From a bacterium (GTDB lineage Bacteria; Patescibacteriota; Minisyncoccia; UBA6257; GWB1-50-10), in assembly GCA_021825465.1 (NCBI GenBank), contig JAKAGX010000007.1, forward strand, positions 1-25,303: DNA of 25,303 nucleotides. The letters run 5' to 3'. Under the pieces are notes generated by a model. That model saw nothing but the letters and a program-made list of their open reading frames with translations, did no database searches and was not told where the DNA came from. How positions within the stretch are numbered: position 1 is the first letter of the stretch; each line of letters starts with the position of its first letter. The position numbers were made by a program, and so were the translations under genes. Below are positions 16,366-23,026 of this stretch, piece after piece.

Positions 16366-16836
16366 TTAACCCCTCAAATAGCTCGCGAAGGCCCGGTTTG
16401 CTTCTGCCATGCGGTGCGTATCTTGTTTTTTCTTGATCGCCGTTCCTTCGTTCTTGGAGGCGGCAATGATTTCTTCTGCGAGCTTTTGAGCCATGGGCTT
16501 TCCCTTCTTTTTTCTTGCTGCGTCGATGATCCAATGCGTTGCAAGGAAGAATTTCCGTTCGCTCCTTACTTCCCGCGGTATTTGATAGTTCGCTCCGCCG
16601 ATCCGCTTCGAGGTTACTTCGAGAAGCGGCGTTGCATTTTCAAGCGCCCGTTCGAAGACCTGGATGGGATCTTCTTTCGTTTCCTTTTCGATATGCTGCA
16701 AACTTTCATACAAAATTTTCTCGGCGGCCAGTTTTTTGCCGTCTTCCATAAGATAGTTCACGAAACGGCCCATATCCACGCGGCCGTGGACGTGGTCGGG
16801 ATTATGCTCTCTTTTTTTGAATCCTTTCCTTCGCAT
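16366..16836 (-). CDS. rpsG: Ribosomal protein S7 (uS7)
   Basis: Primary binder of the 3' major domain of 16S rRNA, placed at the E site. The start MRRKGFKKREHNPD gives 156 residues, equal to the usual length. The frame stays open upstream into rpsL, without family similarity. Hallmarks are GRFVNYLMEDGKKLAAEKI, seen as VNYLMEDGKK, then RRIGGA-like KRIGGANYQIPREV, and the C-terminal KKKQDTHRMAEANRAF. The ATG lies 5 nt after the rpsL stop. Confidence 0.98.
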   Translation of the reverse strand: MRRKGFKKREHNPDHVHGRVDMGRFVNYLMEDGKKLAAEKILYESLQHIEKETKEDPIQVFERALENATPLLEVTSKRIGGANYQIPREVRSERKFFLATHWIIDAARKKKGKPMAQKLAEEIIAASKNEGTAIKKKQDTHRMAEANRAFASYLRG

Positions 16837-16841
16837 GATGA

Positions 16842-17255
16842 TTATTTTTTCGGACGCTTCGCCCCGTATTTGGAGCGCTGTTGTTTCCTCGCTTCGACGC
16901 CTTGCGTATCCAAGATACCTCGAACGATGTGATAGCGGACGCCCGGAAGGTCCTTCACCCTCCCGCCGCGGATCACGACGACGGAGTGTTCCTGCAAGTT
17001 GTGGCCTTCGCCGGGGATATAAGCGGTGACTTCCATGCCGTTCGTGAGCCGCACTCTCGCGACTTTTCGGAGAGCTGAGTTCGGTTTTTTCGGCGTCGTC
17101 GTGAAGACCTTCAAGCACACTCCCCGCTTGAAGGGCGACGGCGAGTCGACGGGCCGGTTTTTCAAATAATTGAAATAAAACTCCAGGGCTGGAGATTTCG
17201 ATTTCTTCTTGGCAGTCAACCTGCCTTTCTTGATCAACTGATTAACAGTGGGCAT
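16842..17255 (-). CDS. rpsL: Ribosomal protein S12 (uS12)
   Basis: Decoding-centre protein, the first gene of the str operon. The 137 residues include TTTPKKPNSALRKVARVRLTNG, seen as TTPKKPNSALRK (streptomycin-sensitive lysine region), and GEGHNLQEHSVVVIRGGRVKDLPG, with its second lysine in GRVKDLPG. Between PALE and KRGVC there are about 13 extra residues compared with E. coli, the longer form also known from Gram-positive bacteria. A predicted promoter ends 20 nt before the ATG, giving a leader of only about 14 nt without a Shine-Dalgarno site. Confidence 0.98.
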   Translation of the reverse strand: MPTVNQLIKKGRLTAKKKSKSPALEFYFNYLKNRPVDSPSPFKRGVCLKVFTTTPKKPNSALRKVARVRLTNGMEVTAYIPGEGHNLQEHSVVVIRGGRVKDLPGVRYHIVRGILDTQGVEARKQQRSKYGAKRPKK

Positions 17256-17275
17256 TTGTGTCGCTACGGATAGAT

Positions 17276-17304
17276 ATGGTAAGGGCGATCGTTAAAATTG
17301 TCAA
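17276..17304 (-). promoter_or_regulatory. Predicted sigma-70 promoter for the str operon (rpsL)
   Basis: On the minus strand TTGACA (17299-17304) is followed after 17 nt by TACCAT (17276-17281). The -35 box overlaps the stop codon of the upstream hypothetical gene (17301-17303). The expected start point near 17269 leaves a leader of about 14 nt before rpsL. Confidence 0.7.
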
Positions 17305-17945
17305 CCCACCGTGACCGGTTTGTAGCTCCCGTTTGTGAAGTCGAATTGATAAAAAGCGGCGTTGTCGGAGGGACCGACCTGAAGAATGAGGCTTGCCGCC
17401 GACGGATCCATGGAAAAATTCACGATGCCATCCACGGAGCTTTGCGGAGGCATCGCCTTGAAAGCGCCGGTAATGCTCGTCGACGTCGCGTTGCTCCCCG
17501 AAGGATTGAAGATCTGCACGAGGTTCGAAAGATCGACGGCACTGTAGCTCGTCGCGGAATCGGTGAATACCTTGACCGTTACGGCGATATTTCCGTCAGA
17601 GGTCTTCGTGACCCTGCTCACGAGAACGGTGAGTTTCGCCTGCGGCTGGAGGTCGGGGCTCGACGTCGCGTTGAACAAGATGCTGGAATTTATCGAAACC
17701 GGCGACAGTTGGGAAGAAGTTGCCGTTGTCGTTGTTTCCGCGGGTGTGCTTGTGTTTGAGCTTGGATTCGAGCTTGAGCTCGTATTTGTGCTCGTGCTCA
17801 CGCTTGCAATGCTCGTGACGTCTTGGGAATCGGAGCTTTCCAAGGTTCCGATCTTTTGGAAAAGAATATAGAATCCGGCGATCATAAGAACAACCATCAC
17901 TCCCAATACCATGTACAGATTCCTGAGGCTTCTGTTTTTGTTCAT
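17301..17945 (-). CDS. Membrane-anchored hypothetical protein with Ser/Thr-rich linker
   Basis: I do not recognise this gene. The 214 residues start with a short basic stretch (MNKNRSLRN) and one strong hydrophobic helix at about 11-30 (YMVLGVMVVLMIAGFYILF), so it is likely a signal anchor with the rest outside. Residues about 36-80 are a low-complexity linker almost wholly of S, T, N, P and A. The C-terminal 130 residues look like a beta-rich domain (KLTVLVSRVTKTSDGNIAVTV and related strands). No catalytic motif is visible. An extended -10 promoter lies only 6 nt before the ATG, so the mRNA is probably leaderless. Divergent from the M50 protease. Likely a surface protein; function unknown. 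Confidence 0.8.
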   Translation of the reverse strand: MNKNRSLRNLYMVLGVMVVLMIAGFYILFQKIGTLESSDSQDVTSIASVSTSTNTSSSSNPSSNTSTPAETTTTATSSQLSPVSINSSILFNATSSPDLQPQAKLTVLVSRVTKTSDGNIAVTVKVFTDSATSYSAVDLSNLVQIFNPSGSNATSTSITGAFKAMPPQSSVDGIVNFSMDPSAASLILQVGPSDNAAFYQFDFTNGSYKPVTVG

Positions 17946-17951
17946 GGTTCT

Positions 17952-17960
17952 ATTATATCA
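17952..17960 (-). promoter_or_regulatory. Extended -10 promoter for the hypothetical membrane protein
   Basis: On the minus strand TGATATAAT is a perfect -10 (TATAAT, 17952-17957) with the TGn extension. Only AGAACC separates it from the ATG at 17945, so transcription should begin at or next to the start codon. No good -35 is seen at 17 nt, as expected for an extended -10 promoter. Confidence 0.65.
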
Positions 17961-17976
17961 TGAGAAGGTTACCACA

Positions 17977-18609
17977 ATGACAACCGTTGTCTTCGAAGTG
18001 ATTATTTTGATATTTTCCGCGGTCATCCACGAGGTATCGCACGGCTTCGTGGCTGATAAGCTGGGAGATCCGACCGCGAGGCTTTCGGGGAGATTGACGC
18101 TGAATCCTTTGAAGCACTTGGATCCCTTCGGATCGGTCATTCTTCCCCTGCTCCTTGCCCTCATCCCCGGAGGGATCATCTTCGGCTGGGCGAAACCCGT
18201 TCCGTACAATCCTTACAATTTAAAGGACCCTGAAAAAGGAGCCGCCAAGATCGCGGCTGCCGGCCCCCTTTCCAATTTCGCTCTGGCGCTCGTTTTCGGC
18301 ATCCTCTTCAGGATCACCGCTCCGTACAATACCGGGATTCTCGCGAGCTTCAATGCGTTTGCCGGCATCATCGTTGCGATCAACGTGCTGCTTGGTGTTT
18401 TCAATTTGGTGCCGATCCCTCCCCTTGACGGAGCGAAGGTCCTTACGGCAGCACTCCCGGACCGTGCGTGGAAGGTAAAGCGGTTCCTTGCGGAGAACAA
18501 CCCATACGGCTGGTTCATCCTCGTTGCGTTCATCTTTTTCGGCTTTTCCGTGATAACGCCGATCATTTCGTTCATCTTTCGAATTTTCACCGGTATTCCT
18601 CTTTATTGA
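17977..18609 (+). CDS. Site-2-type (M50 family) intramembrane metalloprotease
   Basis: Predicted zinc protease that cuts substrates within the membrane. With the start MTTVVFEVIIL it has 210 residues and several hydrophobic helices. The first helix carries HEVSH (18-22), the HExxH zinc site. A later helix ends in NLVPIPPLDG (143-152), the second site that supplies the third zinc ligand. No PDZ domain is present, so this is the small type seen widely in bacteria and archaea. GAGAAGG lies 8 nt before this ATG, which supports the choice over in-frame ATGs at 17911 and 17944. It is divergent from the hypothetical membrane protein. The substrate is unknown. Confidence 0.92.
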   Translation: MTTVVFEVIILIFSAVIHEVSHGFVADKLGDPTARLSGRLTLNPLKHLDPFGSVILPLLLALIPGGIIFGWAKPVPYNPYNLKDPEKGAAKIAAAGPLSNFALALVFGILFRITAPYNTGILASFNAFAGIIVAINVLLGVFNLVPIPPLDGAKVLTAALPDRAWKVKRFLAENNPYGWFILVAFIFFGFSVITPIISFIFRIFTGIPLY

Positions 18610-18610
18610 A

Positions 18611-18639
18611 TTGACATCCGGGTTCTCTTTAGGTAACAT
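18611..18639 (+). promoter_or_regulatory. Predicted sigma-70 promoter for rpmB
   Basis: TTGACA (18611-18616) is followed after 17 nt by TAACAT (18634-18639). Only 8 nt separate the -10 from the ATG at 18648, so the rpmB message is probably leaderless or nearly so. The promoter begins 2 nt after the stop codon of the M50 protease. Confidence 0.7.
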
Positions 18640-18647
18640 CCAACCAT

Positions 18648-18851
18648 ATGCGACAGTGCTATATCTGCGGAAAATCATATAAGACCGCCAATACGCGCGT
18701 GATGCTCCGGAGCCATTACAACCCGACATCTTCCCACAGAAAGCGGGCAAACTTGAAACTTGTGCGGAACATCGTTCCGGGAAAGCGGGTTTTGGTGTGC
18801 GTCAAATGCTTGAAAACTTTGAGTAAGAAGAAAGCGCCCGTCAAAAAATAG
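18648..18851 (+). CDS. rpmB: Ribosomal protein L28 (bL28)
   Basis: Large-subunit protein with a zinc ribbon. The 67 residues hold CYIC near the start (C4-x2-C7) and VCVKCLKTL (C51-x2-C54) as the second zinc pair, with the family stretch TSSHRKRANLKLV between them. It is at the short end of the family. Its last codons (AAA GCG CCC) form the 5' arm of an intrinsic terminator. It has its own promoter and a very short leader. Confidence 0.95.
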   Translation: MRQCYICGKSYKTANTRVMLRSHYNPTSSHRKRANLKLVRNIVPGKRVLVCVKCLKTLSKKKAPVKK

Positions 18852-18862
18852 GGCGCTTTTTT
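18831..18862 (+). terminator. Intrinsic terminator overlapping the end of rpmB
   Basis: AAAGCGCCC (18831-18839) pairs with GGGCGCTTT (18851-18859) through a 9-bp stem with an 11-nt loop, followed by further T, a run of six in all. The 5' arm lies inside the rpmB coding region and the loop holds most of its stop codon. The tRNA gene begins right after the T-tract. Confidence 0.75.
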
Positions 18863-18933
18863 CGGGCTGTAGTATAGCGGTAGTATACACCCTTGGGGTG
18901 GGTGCGACCCGGGTTCAACTCCCGGCAGCCCGA
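18863..18933 (+). tRNA. tRNA-Pro (anticodon GGG)
   Basis: The acceptor stem CGGGCTG (18863-18869) pairs with CAGCCCG (18926-18932). The anticodon arm CACCC-TTGGGGT-GGGTG (18888-18904) shows the anticodon GGG. The T arm is CCGGG-TTCAACT-CCCGG (18909-18925). The C1-G72 pair and discriminator A73 are the known identity marks of bacterial tRNA-Pro. The D arm is weak, with two G-U pairs. The 3' CCA is not encoded: ACAA follows. It begins 3 nt after the rpmB T-tract and shows no clear promoter of its own, so it may depend on read-through from rpmB. Confidence 0.93.
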
Positions 18934-18934
18934 C

Positions 18935-18968
18935 AAAAAATGAGAGGCTCCGCATGTTTTGCAGAGCC
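18935..18968 (-). terminator. Terminator for the small hypothetical gene
   Basis: GGCTCCGC (18946-18953) and GCAGAGCC (18961-18968) form an 8-bp stem with one mismatch and a 7-nt loop. On the minus strand a run of six T follows after 5 nt. It lies 20 nt past the stop of the gene at 18988-19269. On the plus strand it has no T-run. Confidence 0.5.
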
Positions 18969-18987
18969 CTCGAGAATCTTGATCTTG

Positions 18988-19269
18988 TTAGATCGTAGCC
19001 GCAGACATCACCGGTCTCCGGCAATTTTCCCTTTTTGTTTCCCCCGTTTCTATGCCTCGCTCGCCGGATCGCCAGATTTCTTTGACGACCAATCTACCCT
19101 TCTTCTTCGTCACCTTCAAAAAAAGAATCTCTCCGACCCTTTCTTGAAGGTTCTTTTTCTTGGGGACAGAAATCTTTATTTCTTCCTTCCCCATGAAAAA
19201 GGAGACGGTGAAATGTTTGCCGTTACTTTTCGTAACGGTCGCGGCGAACGTTTCTCGGAAAAAACACAT
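18988..19269 (-). CDS. Small basic hypothetical protein, 93 aa
   Basis: I do not recognise the family. The protein is basic, with alternating strand-like stretches in its first two thirds (KHFTVSFFMGKEEIKISVP, then EILFLKVTKKKGRLVVKEIW), which could be a small beta-barrel, and a disordered C-terminus rich in R, E and T. There is no signal peptide, TM segment or cysteine cluster. It is supported as a gene by a strong GGAGG Shine-Dalgarno (19276-19280) 6 nt before the ATG and by a hairpin terminator past its stop. The opposite-strand frame overlaps the tRNA and is not convincing. Confidence 0.65.
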   Translation of the reverse strand: MCFFRETFAATVTKSNGKHFTVSFFMGKEEIKISVPKKKNLQERVGEILFLKVTKKKGRLVVKEIWRSGERGIETGETKRENCRRPVMSAATI

Positions 19270-19368
19270 TAGATGCCTCCAGTGAATAATTGATGAAAGG
19301 AACAGTTATTCCCGCCACAATGACAGGAATCCTGCGATTGCAGTGATGGTTATTGTAGCACAACAACC

Positions 19369-19393
19369 AAAAACGTCCATCGTGGGACGTTTT
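19369..19393 (-). terminator. Intrinsic terminator of the dnaG-rpoD operon
   Basis: On the minus strand AAAACGTCC, a 6-nt loop and GGACGTTTT form a perfect 9-bp stem, followed by one more T. It lies about 34 nt past the rpoD stop. Confidence 0.7.
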
Positions 19394-19424
19394 AAAAATT
19401 GAAAATTGTAAATTAAAAATTTTC
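19391..19424. repeat. A/T-rich stretch with AATT every 7 nt
   Basis: AATT occurs at 19397, 19404, 19411 and 19418, an exact 7-nt period over four copies, inside a 34-nt A/T tract between the rpoD stop codon and its terminator. The surrounding sequence is about half G/C, so the tract stands out. Its role is unknown. Confidence 0.6.
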
Positions 19425-19426
19425 GT

Positions 19427-20623
19427 CTAGTACCCCTCCAGCTTTTTCGATTTCTGGTGCGTTCTGATTTTTTCGAGGGCTTTTGCTTCGATTTGCCGGA
19501 TGCGTTCGCGCGTGACGCCGAATTCCTTGCCGACTTCCTCAAGCGTGTGCGGGATATTGTCTTCAAGGCCGAAGCGCATGGCGAGGATCTTTTGCTCCCG
19601 TTCCGTGAGATCCGCCAAAATTTCCTTGATCTGATCTTTCAGGAGCGCTTGGTTCGCCATTTCGTCGGGGCTCAAGCTTTGTTCGTCCTTGATAAAATCG
19701 GAGAGCGTAAGATCGTCCTCGCTGTCGCCGATCGGAGCCTCAAGGGACATGACTTCCTGCGAGATCTTTTGGATGTAATGGATCTTCTTCACGTCCATGC
19801 CCATTTCGGAAGCGATTTCTTCCGGCAGCGGTTCTCGGCCGAGTTCTTGCATAAGTTGCCGCTTGATTTGCGTGTATTTCGTGATCGTTTCCACCATGTG
19901 GACCGGAATGCGGATGGTTCGCGAGTAGTCCGCCAACGCGCGCGTCACGGCCTGCCTGATCCACCACGTGGCGTACGTCGAGAATTTGAATCCTTTCGTA
20001 TAATCGAATTTATCGACGGCGCGCGAAAGACCGATATTCCCCTCTTGGATCAAGTCGAGGATGCTCAAACGCTGGCTTCGATTGGCATAGCGCTTCGCGA
20101 TGGAAACGACAAGCCGGAGGTTCGCTTGGATCAATCTTTTTCTCGCGGCTTCATCTCCCTTCTCGATGCGTTTCGCGAGGTCTTTTTCCTCAGCGGACGT
20201 CAAAAGAGGGGTCTTGCCGATCTCCTTCAAATACATTTGAACGGCATCCGGGAGGTCGTTTTCGATCCTCGTCGCTTCCTTGAGTTCGCTCGCGGAAACC
20301 TCCTCGAGATTCAGATTTTTGATGACCGGACCCGATTCTTTGATTTTGATCCCCTCATGCTCGAGGCGCGCGTACACTTGTTCCAAAAACGGCAGATTTT
20401 TCTCTATTTCCGGGAAGTAGTTCAAAACTTCCGCATCCGTCAGGAATTCCCTTCCCCGTCCGCGTTTGACGAGTTCTTCCAGGGCTTCCGCATACTCCGG
20501 CGGCACGGGGATCAATTTTTCTTTCTTCGGCTTCAGCTGCCGCTTTTTTGTCTTTGCGGACTTTGCCGCCGTTTTCTTTCTTGCGGCGGGTTGTTTTTGC
20601 TTGTGTTTTTTTACGGAGGCCAT
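19427..20623 (-). CDS. rpoD: RNA polymerase primary sigma factor (sigma-70)
   Basis: Directs RNA polymerase to housekeeping promoters. The 398-residue protein starts with a lysine-rich tail (1-38), then a region 1.1-like segment (about 45-95: ELVKRGRGREFLTDAEVLNYF), region 1.2 (125-157), region 2 with LIQANLRLVVSIAKRYA and GFKFSTYATWWIRQAVTRAL, region 3 (about 250-325) and region 4 with TLEEVGKEFGVTRERIRQIEAKAL. The -10-reading residues Q and T in WWIRQAVTR and the -35-reading TRERIRQ helix are intact, in agreement with the TTGACA-type promoters seen here. It lacks the large non-conserved insert of E. coli RpoD. It follows dnaG by 1 nt. Confidence 0.97.
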   Translation of the reverse strand: MASVKKHKQKQPAARKKTAAKSAKTKKRQLKPKKEKLIPVPPEYAEALEELVKRGRGREFLTDAEVLNYFPEIEKNLPFLEQVYARLEHEGIKIKESGPVIKNLNLEEVSASELKEATRIENDLPDAVQMYLKEIGKTPLLTSAEEKDLAKRIEKGDEAARKRLIQANLRLVVSIAKRYANRSQRLSILDLIQEGNIGLSRAVDKFDYTKGFKFSTYATWWIRQAVTRALADYSRTIRIPVHMVETITKYTQIKRQLMQELGREPLPEEIASEMGMDVKKIHYIQKISQEVMSLEAPIGDSEDDLTLSDFIKDEQSLSPDEMANQALLKDQIKEILADLTEREQKILAMRFGLEDNIPHTLEEVGKEFGVTRERIRQIEAKALEKIRTHQKSKKLEGY

Positions 20624-20624
20624 G

Positions 20625-22334
20625 TTATTTTTTCAGATCGTTCAGTTTTTTGCTTTCGTCGGAGAAACGGGTCAAAAGTTTCGAGATGCTTTCTTCGTCT
20701 TCGGAGCTTTCGGCTTCCCGGAGCGCTTTTTTAAGCGACGATCTTGTCTCGTTGATGGACAAAATCTTGATCCTTTTCAAGAGATCATTGAATTCTTTTT
20801 TGATCGTTTTTTCATCGAGCGAGCTTGCGAGATACGACGCTTCGAGTTCCAGTACGCCTCCGTCGTCGGCGCTTGCTCCGCTTTCAACGATGGTCCTGAA
20901 TTTTTCAGGGAGGAACTCCAGTTCGTTTTTCAAGGTATCAAGAAAGGCCTTGTTTGTCAAAGCAACGGCGACCAGCTTTCTGGCCAGCTCTTCTTGTTTA
21001 TCCGCCTGATCCTCCCGGGATATGAATTCCGGCGGCGCATCTTTGATCTCCTCGACGGAAAGATTCCCCATTTCCTCCCGAAGATCGTTTTCCGCAATGC
21101 CGGAAAGCTTGGAGCACTCGCCGATCCACATGCCTTTTTCGACGGCGCTCTTTACCGTGTCGATCTTCGAAAGGACGTGGCGAAGGATCCTCTTCTTGGT
21201 CGGGATATCCCCCTCCGCATACGAAGCGCTTGTGAAATAGACATTCATAAGATACGAAAGCGCCGGTTTTGCCCAGCTCAAGGCCGTTTTCATGAATTCC
21301 GGGTTTTCACGGCACGCGTCCGCCGGATCTTTGAACGTGCCGAGGTCGATGACCTTCACGTGGAAATCGAAGTTGTGAAAATAGTCCAAGCTCCGCTCGA
21401 GAGCCTTGATGCCGGCCTCGTCTTTATCGAAGCTCACCATGACGGTATCGGCGAATCTTCGGAGGCGCAGCAAGTGTTCTTCCGTAAGGCCGGTTCCCGA
21501 GACGGCGACGACGTTTTTGACGCCCGATTGCCACGACATCAAAAAATCCATTTGTCCTTCGACGATAACGACAACCTTCGATTCGGCGATCGCTTGCTTC
21601 GATCTATCGAATCCGTACAAGACCTTCGATTTGTTGAAAATGATGGTTTCGGGAGAGTTCAAGTACTTCGGGGCATCGTGGGCGTCTTCGCCGTTCGCTC
21701 CCGGGACGATGCGGCCGGTGAAGGCGACCGTTTTTCCGACTTGATTCGCGATCGGGAACATGATCCGACCGAAGAATTTATCCTTGATGAGGCCGCGCGC
21801 GTTCTTTTGCGCGAGTCCTGCCCGCATGGCATCGTTCACCGTATAGCGGTTCTTGATGAGATATCTCACAAGATCGTCTCCTCCCGTCGCATAGCCGATC
21901 TTGAACTCCTCCATTGTTTCGGGCTTGAGCCCTCTTTCCGTGAGATATGCAAGTACCTGTTGATTTCGGAGAAGATTTTGGCGGTAGAATGCAGCGGCGG
22001 CTTCGTTGACGTCGTAAAGAACGCCGAATTCGCGCTGCTCGGCGGGATTCAAGGTTTGGATCTGAAGACCGGCTTTTTCGGCGAGGAATTTGAGGGCTTC
22101 GGGAAATTCGACGTGCTCATAGAGCATGACGAATTTGATGACGTCGCCCCCGAGGCCGCATCCGAAGCAGTGCCACATCTTCCGTTCCGGCGACACGAAA
22201 AACGACGGCGTTTTTTCCTGATGGAAGGGGCAGAGCGCCTTGAAATTTTTGCCGGCCGGAATAAGTTCGACGTACGACTTCAAAAGGTCGACAACGCCGA
22301 CTTTTTCCTTGATGAGATCGACATCCTTTGGCAT
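20625..22334 (-). CDS. dnaG: DNA primase DnaG
   Basis: Makes RNA primers for replication. The 569 residues contain the CHC2 zinc site (C35, H38, C56, C59: CPFHQEKT and HCFGCG), the RNA polymerase core with the Toprim motifs EGQMD (259-263) and FDKDEAG (302-308), and a helical C-terminal domain for helicase contact. The family usually has DxDxAG with small residues, and DKDEAG fits. The length is near that of E. coli (581). It is the first gene of a dnaG-rpoD pair; rpsU, often in front, is missing here. A promoter ends 7 nt before the ATG, so its mRNA is predicted to be leaderless. Confidence 0.97.
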   Translation of the reverse strand: MPKDVDLIKEKVGVVDLLKSYVELIPAGKNFKALCPFHQEKTPSFFVSPERKMWHCFGCGLGGDVIKFVMLYEHVEFPEALKFLAEKAGLQIQTLNPAEQREFGVLYDVNEAAAAFYRQNLLRNQQVLAYLTERGLKPETMEEFKIGYATGGDDLVRYLIKNRYTVNDAMRAGLAQKNARGLIKDKFFGRIMFPIANQVGKTVAFTGRIVPGANGEDAHDAPKYLNSPETIIFNKSKVLYGFDRSKQAIAESKVVVIVEGQMDFLMSWQSGVKNVVAVSGTGLTEEHLLRLRRFADTVMVSFDKDEAGIKALERSLDYFHNFDFHVKVIDLGTFKDPADACRENPEFMKTALSWAKPALSYLMNVYFTSASYAEGDIPTKKRILRHVLSKIDTVKSAVEKGMWIGECSKLSGIAENDLREEMGNLSVEEIKDAPPEFISREDQADKQEELARKLVAVALTNKAFLDTLKNELEFLPEKFRTIVESGASADDGGVLELEASYLASSLDEKTIKKEFNDLLKRIKILSINETRSSLKKALREAESSEDEESISKLLTRFSDESKKLNDLKK

Positions 22335-22341
22335 CGCTCTT

Positions 22342-22371
22342 ATTCTATATCCGTCTGCCTTCTCCTGCCAA
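22342..22371 (-). promoter_or_regulatory. Predicted sigma-70 promoter for dnaG-rpoD
   Basis: On the minus strand TTGGCA (22366-22371) is followed after 18 nt by TAGAAT (22342-22347); both boxes match the consensus in 5 of 6 positions. Only 7 nt lie between the -10 and the ATG at 22334, so transcription should begin at or next to the start codon. Confidence 0.65.
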
Positions 22372-22415
22372 CTTCCGCCCCTTCGGTTTCCGTCCCGATC
22401 CTGTCCCCAGCTTCC

Positions 22416-22484
22416 GCCCCCCGCTCTCCTTCAAAAATTGCAGGCCCCCCGGTCTCCCTCAAAAATTCGAGGAGAGCGGGGGGC
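22416..22484. repeat. G/C-rich direct and inverted repeats upstream of dnaG
   Basis: Two 25-nt direct repeats (R1 22416-22440, R2 22444-22468) agree in 22 of 25 bases; both begin GCCCCCCG and hold TCAAAAATT. They are followed by R3 (22470-22484), which is the exact reverse complement of the first 15 bases of R1 and, with one mismatch, of the first 14 bases of R2. R3 can therefore pair with either R1 or R2, giving two mutually exclusive hairpins. The set lies between the terminator of the carbonic-anhydrase-like gene and the dnaG promoter. The role is unknown: it could be a remnant of a mobile repeat or an insulating structure. Confidence 0.7.
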
Positions 22485-22508
22485 CAAAGATTCTGGGGAT
22501 AAGTTTTG

Positions 22509-22549
22509 AAAAGCAAAAGACCGCAGGAAGATGTTTTTCCCCGCGGTCT
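22509..22549 (-). terminator. Terminator of the carbonic-anhydrase-like gene
   Basis: On the minus strand AGACCGC (22543-22549) pairs with GCGGTCT (22518-22524), with further pairing GGAA/TTCC inside, followed by TTTGCTTTT. It begins 15 nt after the gene's stop. Confidence 0.7.
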
Positions 22550-22564
22550 CTCTATGAATTTCAG

Positions 22565-22975
22565 TTAAACCTCGTAGATGCCGTCGAAACCGACGAACAT
22601 CTTTGTTACCCCGATATGGAGGAATTCCTTCAATACCTCTTCCCCCTTTCTTAATTCTTCTTCGTAGAACGATACTTCTCTTTTGCCGCCATAGGCGCCA
22701 CATTCGTCGTGCGCCATGATGTCGACGTTTTCCGATCCGTGAAGCTTGATGGAAGCGGCTATTTGGCGAAGGATGAAGTCCCGATCGGTTTCATGTTCAG
22801 GTGAGACCAGCTGTTTGACGCCGCCGGCGACCTTGATGATGTCGAAGTGCTGATCGGGATGCTCCTTCAAGAATTTTTCCAAAGCTCCCGAGAAACGGTC
22901 ATCGAAGCACCAAAGTATGACGGATTTTGCGTGGTAGTGCCCTTCGGGTGATTCAACTGACAAGATCTTTTTCAT
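22565..22975 (-). CDS. Small beta-carbonic-anhydrase-like protein
   Basis: The 136-residue protein shows the zinc-site pattern of beta-carbonic anhydrases: C23-x-D25-x-R27 in WCFDDRF, and H89-x2-C92 in HDECGAYGG. The stretch IIKVAGGVKQLV (47-58) corresponds to the usual loop with conserved glycines. Most beta-carbonic anhydrases have around 200 residues or more, so this is a minimal form lacking N- and C-terminal parts. It may hydrate CO2, or bind zinc for another task; activity cannot be read from sequence. It has its own promoter (23027-23055), an AAGGA Shine-Dalgarno 6 nt before the ATG, and a terminator, so it is a stand-alone gene between the ATP synthase and primase operons. Confidence 0.8.
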   Translation of the reverse strand: MKKILSVESPEGHYHAKSVILWCFDDRFSGALEKFLKEHPDQHFDIIKVAGGVKQLVSPEHETDRDFILRQIAASIKLHGSENVDIMAHDECGAYGGKREVSFYEEELRKGEEVLKEFLHIGVTKMFVGFDGIYEV

Positions 22976-23026
22976 ATTTTTTCCTTAATTTAATTGACAA
23001 AAGTCGTGAGCGACCAACTTCGCGCT

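Noticed and set aside
18898..19272. A 124-codon plus-strand frame
   Set aside because: It starts inside tRNA-Pro, and the opposite strand has a better-supported gene with a strong Shine-Dalgarno.
20466..22502. A 678-codon open frame on the plus strand opposite dnaG and rpoD
   Set aside because: It is antisense to two genes with complete domain and motif conservation, and its own translation shows no family signature. Codon bias of the real genes explains the lack of stops.
22494..22502. TTATCCCCA on the minus strand, close to a DnaA box
   Set aside because: One mismatch to the consensus, single site, no cluster and no dnaA or dnaN nearby, so no sign of an origin.
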